The notes below the pieces were generated by a model. That model saw only the letters and a program-made list of their open reading frames with translations. It made no database searches and was not told the origin of the DNA. Of a stretch of 39,552 nt of DNA, positions 22,266-30,336 are shown in pieces. Positions within the stretch are counted from its first letter, which is position 1; every line of letters begins with the position of its first letter. Position numbers and translations under genes: made by a program. This stretch comes from Phycisphaerales bacterium UBA3190 (lineage in GTDB: Bacteria > Planctomycetota > Phycisphaerae > Phycisphaerales > UBA1924), in NCBI GenBank assembly GCA_002364005.1, contig DEXG01000035.1:1-39552 (forward strand), read 5' to 3'.

Positions 22266-24477
22266 CGGCCGCGTCGCCGCTGCTGAAGGCCGACAGGTAG
22301 ACGCTGACATCGAAGAAGTTGAGTTCGCCAAACGGCTCGGCAAGGTCGGCGAGGTTGCAGCCGGCCGCGACATCTTCACACGAGCGCTGCTCGAGCCGGA
22401 TGTCATCGACACCCGCTTCAACGATCGAGCCACTCCCGACATCGGCGACATTGAACCGGACGCGGACCTGCGAGGAGGGGTTGGAGAAGATCGTGTCGAG
22501 GTCGAACTCGTAGTTGATCCATCCGCCACCGGTTCCGGGGTCGCCCGGGCCGAGGTCCATGATGGTGGTCCATGAGCCGCCGTTGTTATTCGAGGCCTGC
22601 ACGGTCATGTCGTCATCGACCTCGCCGTTGCCCGCGTTGTTGTACCACATGGCGAACGAAAGGGTGGTGTTGCCGCCGCTGGCGTCAAGCGCGGGAGAGG
22701 TGAGTGTGGTTGTGCCGTCGTCAACATCGGAGTTGCCCTCGACATTGTCGGTGAGCCACGCACGCCCGGAGCCGTCCGCGTCTGTTGGCGGGTCGGCACG
22801 CTCGCCGCCGCCGGCGGGGATGCCGCGGTTCCACTGCCCGTCCGCCGCATCACCCGAGACGGACCATCCCGTGTCGGTTTCCGCATCGTCGAGGAAGAGC
22901 AGGTTGATATCAGAGACGACCGATGCGGTGAGGGCCTCGGTCGCGCCTCCAAGGGGGTAGGTGGAGCTTGAGCCGTTGTCGCTCTCGGCCTGGAAGTAGT
23001 AGGCGATGTCATCGCCGCAGGGAACCACGGGCAGGTTGACCGAGTAGGTCCCGTCGCCGTTGGCCATCATGGGGATCGCGTTGAACCCGCTGCCGGTGTC
23101 GAGCATGAGCGAGACGCCCTCGACCCCAACGCCGTCACGGGTCACGGTCTTGACCATCAGCTCATCGCCGCCTGCGGGGTTGACGCTGCTGGGGAGTTCG
23201 CTGATATTGGAAACCGCGATCTGCAGGGGTTCGGCATCGACACGCACCACGAACAGCCCGCGTTCGATGTCGGAGATGATCACATTGCCCGATGGGAAGA
23301 ACGGGTAGCTCGACCACGCGCCGTTGAACGAGGCGCTGTCGGACCCGGGGTAGGTGTCGATATAGGCGACCTCGATGGGGTTGGTCGGGTCGAGGTTGTC
23401 AAACACACGCAGGCCCGAGCGGTAGTTCGCCTGATAGACGAAGCCGTCGTGGACATACAGGTTGTGGTCGATCGCCGCCAGCCCGGTCGTGTAGGTGCCC
23501 TCGAGAACCGGGTTGGCCGGGTCCTCGATGTTGATCACGCGTGTCGTGGTGACCGAGACGCTCGAGCCCTCATCAAGCTCGTCGTTGAGGTAGAGGTACT
23601 TCTGGTCGGGGGTGATCCAGACCTGGTGGGCGTAGCCCGAGCTGGGGTAGAACAGCGTCGAGAGGGTCTGCGTGTTGTTGGGATTGGTCACATCAACGAT
23701 GCGAAGCCCGGTCGAGCTGAACCCGCCGCTGAATCCGCCGGCACAGAACGCCAGCTCGCGGCCGGCGTACGCGCCGCTTTCCCAGTCGACGACCTGCGCA
23801 TCGTGCACATACATCTCGGTCCAGCCGCCATCGATCGAGGGCAGCTCGGGGTTGCTGATGTCAACATGGATCAGCCCGCCGTTGCCGATGTTCGTGCCCA
23901 CGAGCCAGAGTGTCCCGCGATCTTCATTGACGACAATGTTGTGGGTCGTGCTGTACCCGCCGCCGGTCCAGTTGCGAACGAGGTCGACATTGCCATTGTC
24001 GATGTCGCCCAGGTCCATGACCTGGATGCCCGACCCGCCCTCCGAGACGCCGTAGGCGTAGTCGCCGAGCACCTTGACATCGTGCCACAGCGAGCTGGGC
24101 CCGCTGACGGTATCGACGATGACCGGGCTGGTGGGGTTGGTGATCTCGACGAAGCCGTAGCCGCCCTCGAGCCCCATGATCGCGTACTCGCGCCCGCTGG
24201 GCGAGACATAGCCCCAGCAGTCATTGCCCGACGCGGTGTTCACGCCCGAGAAGTTGTTGAGCGGGATCTGCGCCAGCAGGGTGATGTTGTTCGAATCGAA
24301 CCCGCCGCCTTCTTGGACGCCACGCTGGGTCGCCGTCCAGACCGGGCCCTTGACCGCTGACTCTCGATCGAGCAGCTTCCGCGCATCGTCATCATGTGCT
24401 GTGGCGAGCGTACCGGCACAAGCTGTCAGCATCACTGCGATACGAACAGCGTTCCACGAACCGTGATCGAGACCCAT
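22186..24477 (-). CDS. Secreted choice-of-anchor-B-like protein with LVIVD-type repeats and C-terminal dockerin-like domain
   Basis: The 763-aa product has a signal peptide (VRIAVMLTACAGTLATA). Residues about 50-420 contain beta-propeller-like repeats: YGFVEITNPTSPVIVDTV, GLIHVDISNPELPSIDG, TGLRIVDVTNPNNTQTLS, GLRVFDNLDPTNPIEV. These match what is called the choice-of-anchor B family. An Ig-like segment follows (about 425-515), then a jelly-roll/MAM-like region (FLDDAETDTGWSVSGD onward). The last 57 residues hold two EF-hand-like dockerin motifs, the second canonical (DINGDGTLNFFDVSGFLSAF) and the first degenerate, ending AGCP. The ATG at 24477 is chosen for AAGGA upstream. It should be exported and attached or sorted by its C-terminus. 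A terminator follows. Confidence 0.85.
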   Translation of the reverse strand: MGLDHGSWNAVRIAVMLTACAGTLATAHDDDARKLLDRESAVKGPVWTATQRGVQEGGGFDSNNITLLAQIPLNNFSGVNTASGNDCWGYVSPSGREYAIMGLEGGYGFVEITNPTSPVIVDTVSGPSSLWHDVKVLGDYAYGVSEGGSGIQVMDLGDIDNGNVDLVRNWTGGGYSTTHNIVVNEDRGTLWLVGTNIGNGGLIHVDISNPELPSIDGGWTEMYVHDAQVVDWESGAYAGRELAFCAGGFSGGFSSTGLRIVDVTNPNNTQTLSTLFYPSSGYAHQVWITPDQKYLYLNDELDEGSSVSVTTTRVINIEDPANPVLEGTYTTGLAAIDHNLYVHDGFVYQANYRSGLRVFDNLDPTNPIEVAYIDTYPGSDSASFNGAWSSYPFFPSGNVIISDIERGLFVVRVDAEPLQIAVSNISELPSSVNPAGGDELMVKTVTRDGVGVEGVSLMLDTGSGFNAIPMMANGDGTYSVNLPVVPCGDDIAYYFQAESDNGSSSTYPLGGATEALTASVVSDINLLFLDDAETDTGWSVSGDAADGQWNRGIPAGGGERADPPTDADGSGRAWLTDNVEGNSDVDDGTTTLTSPALDASGGNTTLSFAMWYNNAGNGEVDDDMTVQASNNNGGSWTTIMDLGPGDPGTGGGWINYEFDLDTIFSNPSSQVRVRFNVADVGSGSIVEAGVDDIRLEQRSCEDVAAGCNLADLAEPFGELNFFDVSVYLSAFSSGDAAADINGDGTLNFFDVSGFLSAFNAGCP

Positions 24478-24664
24478 CGGGTGTTCCTTTCTGATGTCCG
24501 CATACACGTGAGGGTGTGTATGCTCATTGGGGACAAGCGCTTAAAGCGTGCGCAGCACATCCCTTGCTTGAATAAGCACCCGATTATTCGTGTAGACCAC
24601 CGATCCGGTTGCTCAATTTAGGGATTCGCTGGTGCGAAATCACCATTCGGGTATGATTCGGACC

Positions 24665-25513
24665 ATGCAGCAGCTTCAGCCCCTCTTTGTTTGGATTCTG
24701 ATCGTTATGGCGATCACAGCACCCGCATTGGCCCAGCAGCCCGAGCACGCCCCAAAGCGGCCCACGCTGCTGCTGGTCGAGCACGAGCAGCACCCACGCG
24801 TCACCATCACCTGGACCGCCGATGGGCAGCCCCAGCGCCACACCATGGTCATGCCCTTCACCGCACCCGTGGGCGGCGAGCAGCTGGGCGACTCCAACGC
24901 GCTCGCCTATGCCACCATGGGAGGCACACGCATCGAGACCGGGGCCGGGCACCCCAAAGGCGCCGTCATTCGCGTCGGGCTCACCAAGGCCGAGCGAACC
25001 AAGGCCTTCTTCAAATCCATCGACCCGGGCACGAGCATCGAGATCTCAATCACCGGCGTGCGTTTCAACCAGCCCGTCAAGTACCACGAGGGGACCGGCC
25101 TGGTGCATCTCAAATACGCCATCGCCGATCTCGAAGCCTGCGCCCTGCCCGGCGAAGCCCGCAACCAGTACCTCATGACCAGCCCCGACGACACACTCGG
25201 CGGGCGTGTCAAACGAGGCATCAACGCCTCCCCGGGGGCCCTCGATGCCAAGCCCGGGCACGGGCAGGTCGAGATCATCGTGCAACCCGACGACCCCACC
25301 CTCGTCGATATGCATGTCCAACTCCCCTACGCCCTGCTCCGCCACCTGCAGGACCCATGGGTCAGCGATCTGCCGGGCACCTTCTTCGAACCGATCCACT
25401 TCCATGCCGAGGCCGAACTGATCCCGGTCGATGTCGCCCCGCTGGTTCGCGAAGAGATCATCCCCGAGATCAATGAGTCTCAACGACCCAATGCAGAGCC
25501 CGCCCGCGATTGA
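24665..25513 (+). CDS. Exported protein of unknown function
   Basis: The product, 282 aa from the ATG at 24665, has a signal peptide (FVWILIVMAITAPALAQ, cleavage about residue 25). The mature part contains strands and loops such as TVTWTADGQPQRH-like segments early on, HPKGAVIRVGLTKAERT, and MHVQLPYALLRHLQDPWVSD. No catalytic motif or repeat stands out and I do not recognise a family. An ATG at 24653 and an upstream one at 24632 are also in frame; the choice rests on signal peptide length. The gene ends 12 bp before the cytosine deaminase gene and may be cotranscribed with it. Confidence 0.65.
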   Translation: MQQLQPLFVWILIVMAITAPALAQQPEHAPKRPTLLLVEHEQHPRVTITWTADGQPQRHTMVMPFTAPVGGEQLGDSNALAYATMGGTRIETGAGHPKGAVIRVGLTKAERTKAFFKSIDPGTSIEISITGVRFNQPVKYHEGTGLVHLKYAIADLEACALPGEARNQYLMTSPDDTLGGRVKRGINASPGALDAKPGHGQVEIIVQPDDPTLVDMHVQLPYALLRHLQDPWVSDLPGTFFEPIHFHAEAELIPVDVAPLVREEIIPEINESQRPNAEPARD

Positions 25514-25525
25514 TACGCTCTGTGC

Positions 25526-26020
25526 ATGAGCACACTCAGCCCAAACGATCAGGCCGCACTCGAAGCCGCGTACCAGCAAGCCATCAAATCGCGCGATGAG
25601 GGCGGCATCCCCATCGGTTCAGCCCTCATGGACCCCGCGGGCAACATCGTTGCCGCGGGGCATAACGAGCGCGTGCAATCGGGCGATTCGACGGCTCACG
25701 CCGAAACCGTTTGCATCCGCAACGCCGGGCGCCGCCGCGATTGGCACACCCTGACCCTCGCATCGACCCTCTCGCCCTGCGCCATGTGCACCGGCACGGC
25801 GATCCTGCACAAGATCCCCCGCGTCGTCATCGGCGAGCACGAGACCTTCCTCGGACGCGAAGACTGGATGAAGCAGGAGGGTGTCGAGATCGTGCTGGCC
25901 AACGACCCGCGATGCATCGATCTCATGCAACGCTTCATCGCAGATCACCCCGAGTTGTGGAACGAGGACATCGGCATCCCGCCCGAAGAGTCCGAACCCC
26001 TCAACGAGCCGCGACCGTAA
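25526..26020 (+). CDS. Cytosine deaminase, yeast (Fcy1)-type zinc enzyme
   Basis: The 164-aa protein belongs to the cytidine/deoxycytidylate deaminase fold. Zinc ligands are H58 with catalytic E60 (STAHAET) and C85/C88 (SPCAMCTG). Further segments fit yeast cytosine deaminase rather than tRNA adenosine deaminase TadA: GGIPIGSAL, AAGHNERVQSG, HKIPRVVIGEHETF and a C-terminal RFIADHPELWNEDIG. The predicted reaction is cytosine to uracil plus ammonia in the cytoplasm. The neighbouring convergent gene is uracil phosphoribosyltransferase, which would convert the uracil to UMP. Guanine deaminase-like activity is the main alternative. The start at 25526 is the first ATG and gives family length. Confidence 0.88.
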   Translation: MSTLSPNDQAALEAAYQQAIKSRDEGGIPIGSALMDPAGNIVAAGHNERVQSGDSTAHAETVCIRNAGRRRDWHTLTLASTLSPCAMCTGTAILHKIPRVVIGEHETFLGREDWMKQEGVEIVLANDPRCIDLMQRFIADHPELWNEDIGIPPEESEPLNEPRP

Positions 26021-26030
26021 GGGAGCGGTC

Positions 26031-26672
26031 TTATTCAACCGTCCCGTACATCCGATCACCCGCGTCACCCAGCCCGGGGATGATGTACCCGTGCTCGTCG
26101 ATGCAATCGTCGAGGGCCGCGGCATAGATCTTCACATCCGGGTGCTCACGCCGAAGCCGATCGATACCCTCGGGCGCCGCGACCAGACAGATCATGCGCA
26201 CATCGCTGGCACCCGCCTGACGCAGCATCGTCAACGCCGCCGAAGCGCTGCCTCCGGTGGCGAGCATCGGATCGACCAAGATCACCGGCCCGTCATCCAG
26301 GTCACGCGGGAGTTTGTTGAGATACGCGTGCGGCTCGAGCGTCTGCTCATCGCGTGCCAGCCCGAGATGCCCCACGCGGGCCTCGGGCATGACATCGAGG
26401 ATCCCGTCGATCATGCCCAGCCCGGCGCGCAGCACCGGGACGATGGTGATCGCCCCCGCCAGCACCCGGCACCGGGTCGTGGTCATGGGGGTCTCAATCT
26501 CGATCTCCCGCATGGGCAGCTCGCGTGTGACCTCGTAAACCATCAGCCCCGCGATCTGGTCGAGCGCCGCACGAAAGGTACGATGGCCCGAGTGCTTGTC
26601 CCGGATCGTCGCGAGCTTGTGAGCGATCAGCGGGTGGTCGAAGACAATGACGCCGGATTCGTGCGTGGGCAT
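26031..26672 (-). CDS. upp: Uracil phosphoribosyltransferase
   Basis: Upp makes UMP from uracil and PRPP. The 213-aa product carries the PRPP-binding motif VDPMLATGGSASAAL, the early IVPVLRAGLGMIDGI, and the C-terminal uracil-binding part YIIPGLGDAGDRMYGT, all characteristic. The start is the ATG at 26672 (MPTHESGVIVFDHPLI); the open frame reaching 26777 includes terminator DNA and is not coding. It converges with the cytosine deaminase gene with 10 bp between stop codons, which fits pyrimidine salvage. Confidence 0.97.
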   Translation of the reverse strand: MPTHESGVIVFDHPLIAHKLATIRDKHSGHRTFRAALDQIAGLMVYEVTRELPMREIEIETPMTTTRCRVLAGAITIVPVLRAGLGMIDGILDVMPEARVGHLGLARDEQTLEPHAYLNKLPRDLDDGPVILVDPMLATGGSASAALTMLRQAGASDVRMICLVAAPEGIDRLRREHPDVKIYAAALDDCIDEHGYIIPGLGDAGDRMYGTVE

Positions 26673-26707
26673 GGGCACAGTGTACCGCTTCACGGCAATG
26701 GGCGCAC

Positions 26708-26740
26708 AAAAAAGCCCCGCCCTGATAAAGGGCGGGGCTT
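26708..26740 (-). terminator. Strong rho-independent terminator of the second dockerin-tailed protein gene
   Basis: AAGCCCCGCCCT (26712-26723) pairs perfectly over 12 bp with AGGGCGGGGCTT (26729-26740) around the loop GATAA. On the minus strand the stem runs into six T (26708-26713). It lies between upp and the stop codon at 26799 and ends the latter gene's transcript. Confidence 0.9.
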
Positions 26741-26798
26741 GGAACAAACACTTGTATGACACGATGGATCGTGTCAATCACGCAAGGCGTGATTCGGA

Positions 26799-26878
26799 TT
26801 ACGGGCAGCCCGCGTTGAACGCGTTGAGGAAGCCCGAAACATCGAAGAAGTCGAACGAGCCGTTGCCGTCGAAGTCAG
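26799..26878. repeat. Dockerin-coding DNA repeat, copy 2
   Basis: Partner of 22186-22265; see that entry. The two stretches are nearly the same over the terminal FDVSGFLxAFNAGCP codons, including silent positions. Confidence 0.6.
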
Positions 26879-28163
26879 CGATGGGATCCTGAGCGTTGAA
26901 GCCGTTCAGGAATGCCGAGATATCGAAGAAGTCGAGGGTGCCGTCGCCGGTCAGGTCAGCCTGGCAGATGCCTGCGCTGGGGACCTGCAGGGTCGCGGTC
27001 ATCTCAACACTTGGGTCGGACCACATGCCGACGCTGACTTCGCCCATCTCGGGAGCAGCGCTGCTCACGAAGGAGAAGTTGTACATCGTGCCCCAGCGAA
27101 TCGCGTTCGCGTTGGGGTTGCTGATGAACGACTCGGTCGACCATGTGATCTCGTTGGCGCCTTCCTGGGGAGCCCAGTCAGCATCCGAGATCAGGGCGTC
27201 GGGCCCGTCGTGGTAATCAACATCGTTGAAGAAGTAGTTGCTGGCGTCACCCGGGTTCGGGACCGAGAACTTGCCAACATTCATGTTGGAGTTCTGGTTG
27301 TGAACCGCGTAATCGTAACGGTAGGTGCCGTCGCCAAGATCGGTGACCTTGGAAGCGACATGGACCAGACCCTCACCGGGGACTGGCACTTCTTCGATCA
27401 TGACCGAGTTGTCGGGCGTGTTCACGCCGTTGCCATGGTCCTGCCATGCGTAGATCGCCGAACGGCCGCGGTTGGTCGCACCGGTGGTGCTGGCGCTGCC
27501 GCTGCTCTGGACATTCATGCGCTCGTAGCTGGTGTTGTTCCAGTTCACGGGGCGGCCGGTGCTGGGATCCGTGTACGGCGTGCCGTTGGCCTGCATCTCG
27601 TCCTTGATGGTGTACTGGCCTTCAACGAAGAACAGGGCGCTTGAATCAGGCATCTCGTTGGCGGGAACCTGGATGCGCTTGAAGATCGCGTTACCACTCT
27701 GGTTGATGGTGGTGAAGGGGTAGACGAAATCGCCGTTGTAGGCGTTGATCTCGCTACGCGGGCCAAGACCCGACTGGCCACCGTTGAGGCCGGCACCGTA
27801 GGGGTCTGAGCAACCCGGGCCCAGAGCACTGAAAGTACCGCCCGAGCCACAACCGAAGCCACATGCGTTGCCCTGAAGCGAAGCAAACGAGTGCTTCACA
27901 TAGGTCACGCCGAGCTGGGTCAGACGACCGTCTTTGAGCTTGTAAATGGTGCACGAGATGACCGGGTGGTTCGGGGTGCCGTCAACCCAGTTCAGGTTCA
28001 CGTCACCAGCGTTACACGCGGTGGTACCAACTGCGTACGCACGGACGCCATTCACTACACCGTAGTGATTGACATCGTCGAGCGAGCCACAGATAACGTC
28101 GGGAACTGCGGCGGCAAAGCCACAGCTTGCAGCGAGAGCTGCAACTGCTGTAATTCGAAACAT
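26799..28163 (-). CDS. Secreted protein with C-terminal dockerin-like domain, otherwise unknown
   Basis: The 454-aa product has a signal peptide (MFRITAVAALAASCGFAAA). The mature N-terminal region is Cys-containing (DVICGSLDDVNHYG, GNACGFGCGSGG) and Gly/Asn-rich; strand-rich segments such as YRYDYAVHNQNSNMNVGKF follow. The last 55 residues hold two EF-hand-like repeats (ADLTGDGTLDFFDISAFL and ADFDGNGSFDFFDVSGFL) ending FNAGCP, as in the gene at 22186. The ATG at 28163 has TGGAGGA 9 nt upstream. It has its own strong terminator. Codon use is less strictly GC3 than in neighbours. It is probably a surface or extracellular protein; no enzyme motif is seen. Confidence 0.85.
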   Translation of the reverse strand: MFRITAVAALAASCGFAAAVPDVICGSLDDVNHYGVVNGVRAYAVGTTACNAGDVNLNWVDGTPNHPVISCTIYKLKDGRLTQLGVTYVKHSFASLQGNACGFGCGSGGTFSALGPGCSDPYGAGLNGGQSGLGPRSEINAYNGDFVYPFTTINQSGNAIFKRIQVPANEMPDSSALFFVEGQYTIKDEMQANGTPYTDPSTGRPVNWNNTSYERMNVQSSGSASTTGATNRGRSAIYAWQDHGNGVNTPDNSVMIEEVPVPGEGLVHVASKVTDLGDGTYRYDYAVHNQNSNMNVGKFSVPNPGDASNYFFNDVDYHDGPDALISDADWAPQEGANEITWSTESFISNPNANAIRWGTMYNFSFVSSAAPEMGEVSVGMWSDPSVEMTATLQVPSAGICQADLTGDGTLDFFDISAFLNGFNAQDPIADFDGNGSFDFFDVSGFLNAFNAGCP

Positions 28164-28206
28164 CGTGTTTGTCCTCCAGAAATGGGGTATTTTGGAAACT
28201 TCGTCT

Positions 28207-28236
28207 GTAGACTACCCGGTAAGGTCGCGCAATTGC
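28207..28236 (-). promoter_or_regulatory. Candidate promoter of the dockerin-tailed protein gene
   Basis: On the minus strand TTGCAA is followed after 18 nt by TAGTCT, about 45 nt before the ribosome binding site. Both boxes are imperfect matches to the sigma-70 consensus, so this is tentative. Confidence 0.25.
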
Positions 28237-28287
28237 AATCCAAAAACCCGGCTTTCTGAGAAGAAACAATCCAAACGCAAGCCAAAC

Positions 28288-28317
28288 AAAAACAGCCCCT
28301 TCCAAACCGCAGGGGGC
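28288..28317 (-). terminator. Possible terminator-like hairpin between divergent genes
   Basis: GCCCC (28295-28299) and GGGGC (28313-28317) form a stem with a 13-nt loop; on the minus strand five T (28288-28292) follow after two bases. It would stop antisense transcription leaving the ABC operon. The large loop makes it weak. Confidence 0.35.
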
Positions 28318-28354
28318 CTCTCCAACCCTGATTCGGTTCTACCATCTGTTCACC

Positions 28355-29056
28355 GTGCCCGAACTTCAAGACCAGCCCGCGCTGACGATCCAAGGCCTGC
28401 GCCATCGATACGCGCCGAACCAGCCGCCATCACTCATCGTCCCAGAACTCGTCCTCAACACCAGCGAGCAGATGGTGCTCACCGGCTCGTCGGGTTCTGG
28501 CAAATCCACGCTCCTGCATCTCATCGCAGGACTCATGGACCCCAGCGAGGGCACCATTCGCGTCGCTGGAACCTGCCCCCAATCACTCCGAGGCCAGGCA
28601 CGCGATAAGTTCCGAGGCCGAACCATCGGCATGGTCTTCCAAACACACCACCTCCTCATGGGATTCAGCGCCCTGGAAAATGTCATGGCCGCCCTGATGT
28701 TCTCCGATATCCCACGCGGCTCGCACCGCGCCCGGGCCAAATCGCTCCTCGATACACTCGGCATCGCCACGCCAGACCAACGCGTCGAACGACTCAGCGT
28801 CGGGCAGCAGCAACGCGTCGCCATCGCCCGTGCACTCGCGTGCGATCCCGTGCTCGTCCTCGCCGACGAACCCACCGCCTCGCTCGACCCGGAGAACGCG
28901 CAGGCGGCACTCGACCTCCTCCAGCAGGCCTGCCGATCCAGCGGCTCAGCGCTCCTCTGCGTCACACACGACACCCGCCTTATCAATCGCTTCGATCGCA
29001 ATCAGCACCTGCCCGCACCCCACGAGCAGCTCCAAGAAACAGGCGGGGGTGCCTGA
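28355..29056 (+). CDS. ABC transporter ATP-binding protein, LolD/MacB-type
   Basis: The 233-aa ATPase has Walker A GSSGSGKST near residue 47, Q-loop GMVFQTHHLLMG, signature LSVGQQQR, Walker B VLVLADEPTASLD and the switch His in LLCVTHD. The IGMVFQTHHLLMGFSALENV region resembles the MacB/LolD/FtsE group, which power FtsX-like permeases. The start is GTG at 28355. Its stop codon overlaps the ATG of the permease (TGATG), so the two are translationally coupled and probably form one complex at the inner membrane. The transported substrate is not known. Confidence 0.93.
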   Translation: MPELQDQPALTIQGLRHRYAPNQPPSLIVPELVLNTSEQMVLTGSSGSGKSTLLHLIAGLMDPSEGTIRVAGTCPQSLRGQARDKFRGRTIGMVFQTHHLLMGFSALENVMAALMFSDIPRGSHRARAKSLLDTLGIATPDQRVERLSVGQQQRVAIARALACDPVLVLADEPTASLDPENAQAALDLLQQACRSSGSALLCVTHDTRLINRFDRNQHLPAPHEQLQETGGGA

Positions 29057-30315
29057 TGTCCATGAGCGACTGGAACATCGTCACCCGCTCCATGAGGCAC
29101 CGCTTCTTCTCCAGCACCATCACCGTGCTCAGCGTCGCCGTCGCCTGCGGGCTCGTCACCTTGCTCATCTCCATGCGCAACGCCGGCGAAAACAGCTTCA
29201 AGCGTGGCACGGGCAATGTGCAGATGCTCATCTCCAAAGAGCCGGGCCCGCTGCCAAGCGTGCTCAACTCCATGTTCTACGCCCAGGCGCCGGGCAACCC
29301 CATCACATGGGCCCAGTTCCAGCAGCTCAAATCCAGCTACCCCTTCGCCTGGGCCATCCCCACCCAGCTGGGCGACTCCTATCAGGACGCGCCCGTCATG
29401 GGCACCGACCTTTCCTTCTTCACCAGCTTCCAGCCCGCGGCTGGGCTCAGCTGGTCACTCCAATCGGGCACCTACTTCGAAGAACCCTTCCAGCTGGTGC
29501 TGGGCAGCGACGCCGCCGCACGCCTCGGGCTCTCGCTGGGCGATTCGATCAGTCTTGAGCACGGCGCACCCAGAACCCAGGGCGGGCACACCCACGACGA
29601 GTTCGAGTTCAGCGTGGTAGGCATCCTTGAACCCACGGGCACCGCCCACGACCGGGCCATGTTCACCTCGCTCGAATCATCCTGGATCCTCCACGCACAC
29701 GACCGACGCGAGGCCATCTTCGGCCACGGCATCGTCACCATCGCCGACGACCTGATCGAAGAAGACAAGAAGATCACCGCGGTCTACGCCTCGCTGGGCG
29801 ACCGCAAGGCCGCCCTCGTGCAGGTGCTCTCGGCCCTGCGGCGTGACCCCGACTGGACCGTCGCCAATCCCGCCGACACGGTGGGGGGGCTCTTCTCCAT
29901 CGTCTCGAACATCGATCAGGTGCTGCTGGCCATGGCCATCGCCGTCATGCTCTCATCGGGCGTGTCGATCCTGCTGGCCCTGTACAACTCCATGGAGCAG
30001 CGCCGCCGACAGATCGCCGTGCTGCGTGTGCTTGGCGCCTCCCGCGCCCGGGTCTTCGGGCTCGTCCTGACCGAGAGCGCGATCATCGGGCTGTTGGGCG
30101 GCGTACTGGGTCTGGGAATCGCCCTGATCGGAGGCATGCTCGTCTCAACCGCGCTCGCCCAACGCGTTGGCATCGTCGTCGAGCCCGCCCTGCCGATCGA
30201 TGGCTACCTCATGATCGTCTTGGCCACCGTGGCCCTGTCCTGCCTCGCGGGCGTGATCCCCGCGCTGGCCGCATACCGCACAAGCGTCGTCCGTTCGCTT
30301 CGTCCCGTCGGCTAA
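29056..30315 (+). CDS. FtsX-like ABC transporter permease
   Basis: The 419-aa product starts at the ATG overlapping the ATPase stop. TM1 is at about residues 18-36 (SSTITVLSVAVACGLVTLLI). A periplasmic domain of about 230 residues follows. Three helices come after it: VLLAMAIAVMLSSGVSILLAL, VLTESAIIGLLGGVLGLGIAL and YLMIVLATVALSCLAGVIPAL, with EQRRRQIAVLRVLGASRARV between the first two. This is the MacB/FtsX topology. Such permeases usually act mechanically on lipoproteins, peptides or envelope partners rather than as channels. It is 21 bp upstream of a DUF3299-like gene. Confidence 0.9.
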   Translation: MSMSDWNIVTRSMRHRFFSSTITVLSVAVACGLVTLLISMRNAGENSFKRGTGNVQMLISKEPGPLPSVLNSMFYAQAPGNPITWAQFQQLKSSYPFAWAIPTQLGDSYQDAPVMGTDLSFFTSFQPAAGLSWSLQSGTYFEEPFQLVLGSDAAARLGLSLGDSISLEHGAPRTQGGHTHDEFEFSVVGILEPTGTAHDRAMFTSLESSWILHAHDRREAIFGHGIVTIADDLIEEDKKITAVYASLGDRKAALVQVLSALRRDPDWTVANPADTVGGLFSIVSNIDQVLLAMAIAVMLSSGVSILLALYNSMEQRRRQIAVLRVLGASRARVFGLVLTESAIIGLLGGVLGLGIALIGGMLVSTALAQRVGIVVEPALPIDGYLMIVLATVALSCLAGVIPALAAYRTSVVRSLRPVG

Positions 30316-30336
30316 GCCGATCCAAAGGAGTTCACC

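Noticed and set aside
23449..24360. Plus-strand ORF of 303 codons
   Set aside because: Antisense to the choice-of-anchor-B-like gene; no independent support.
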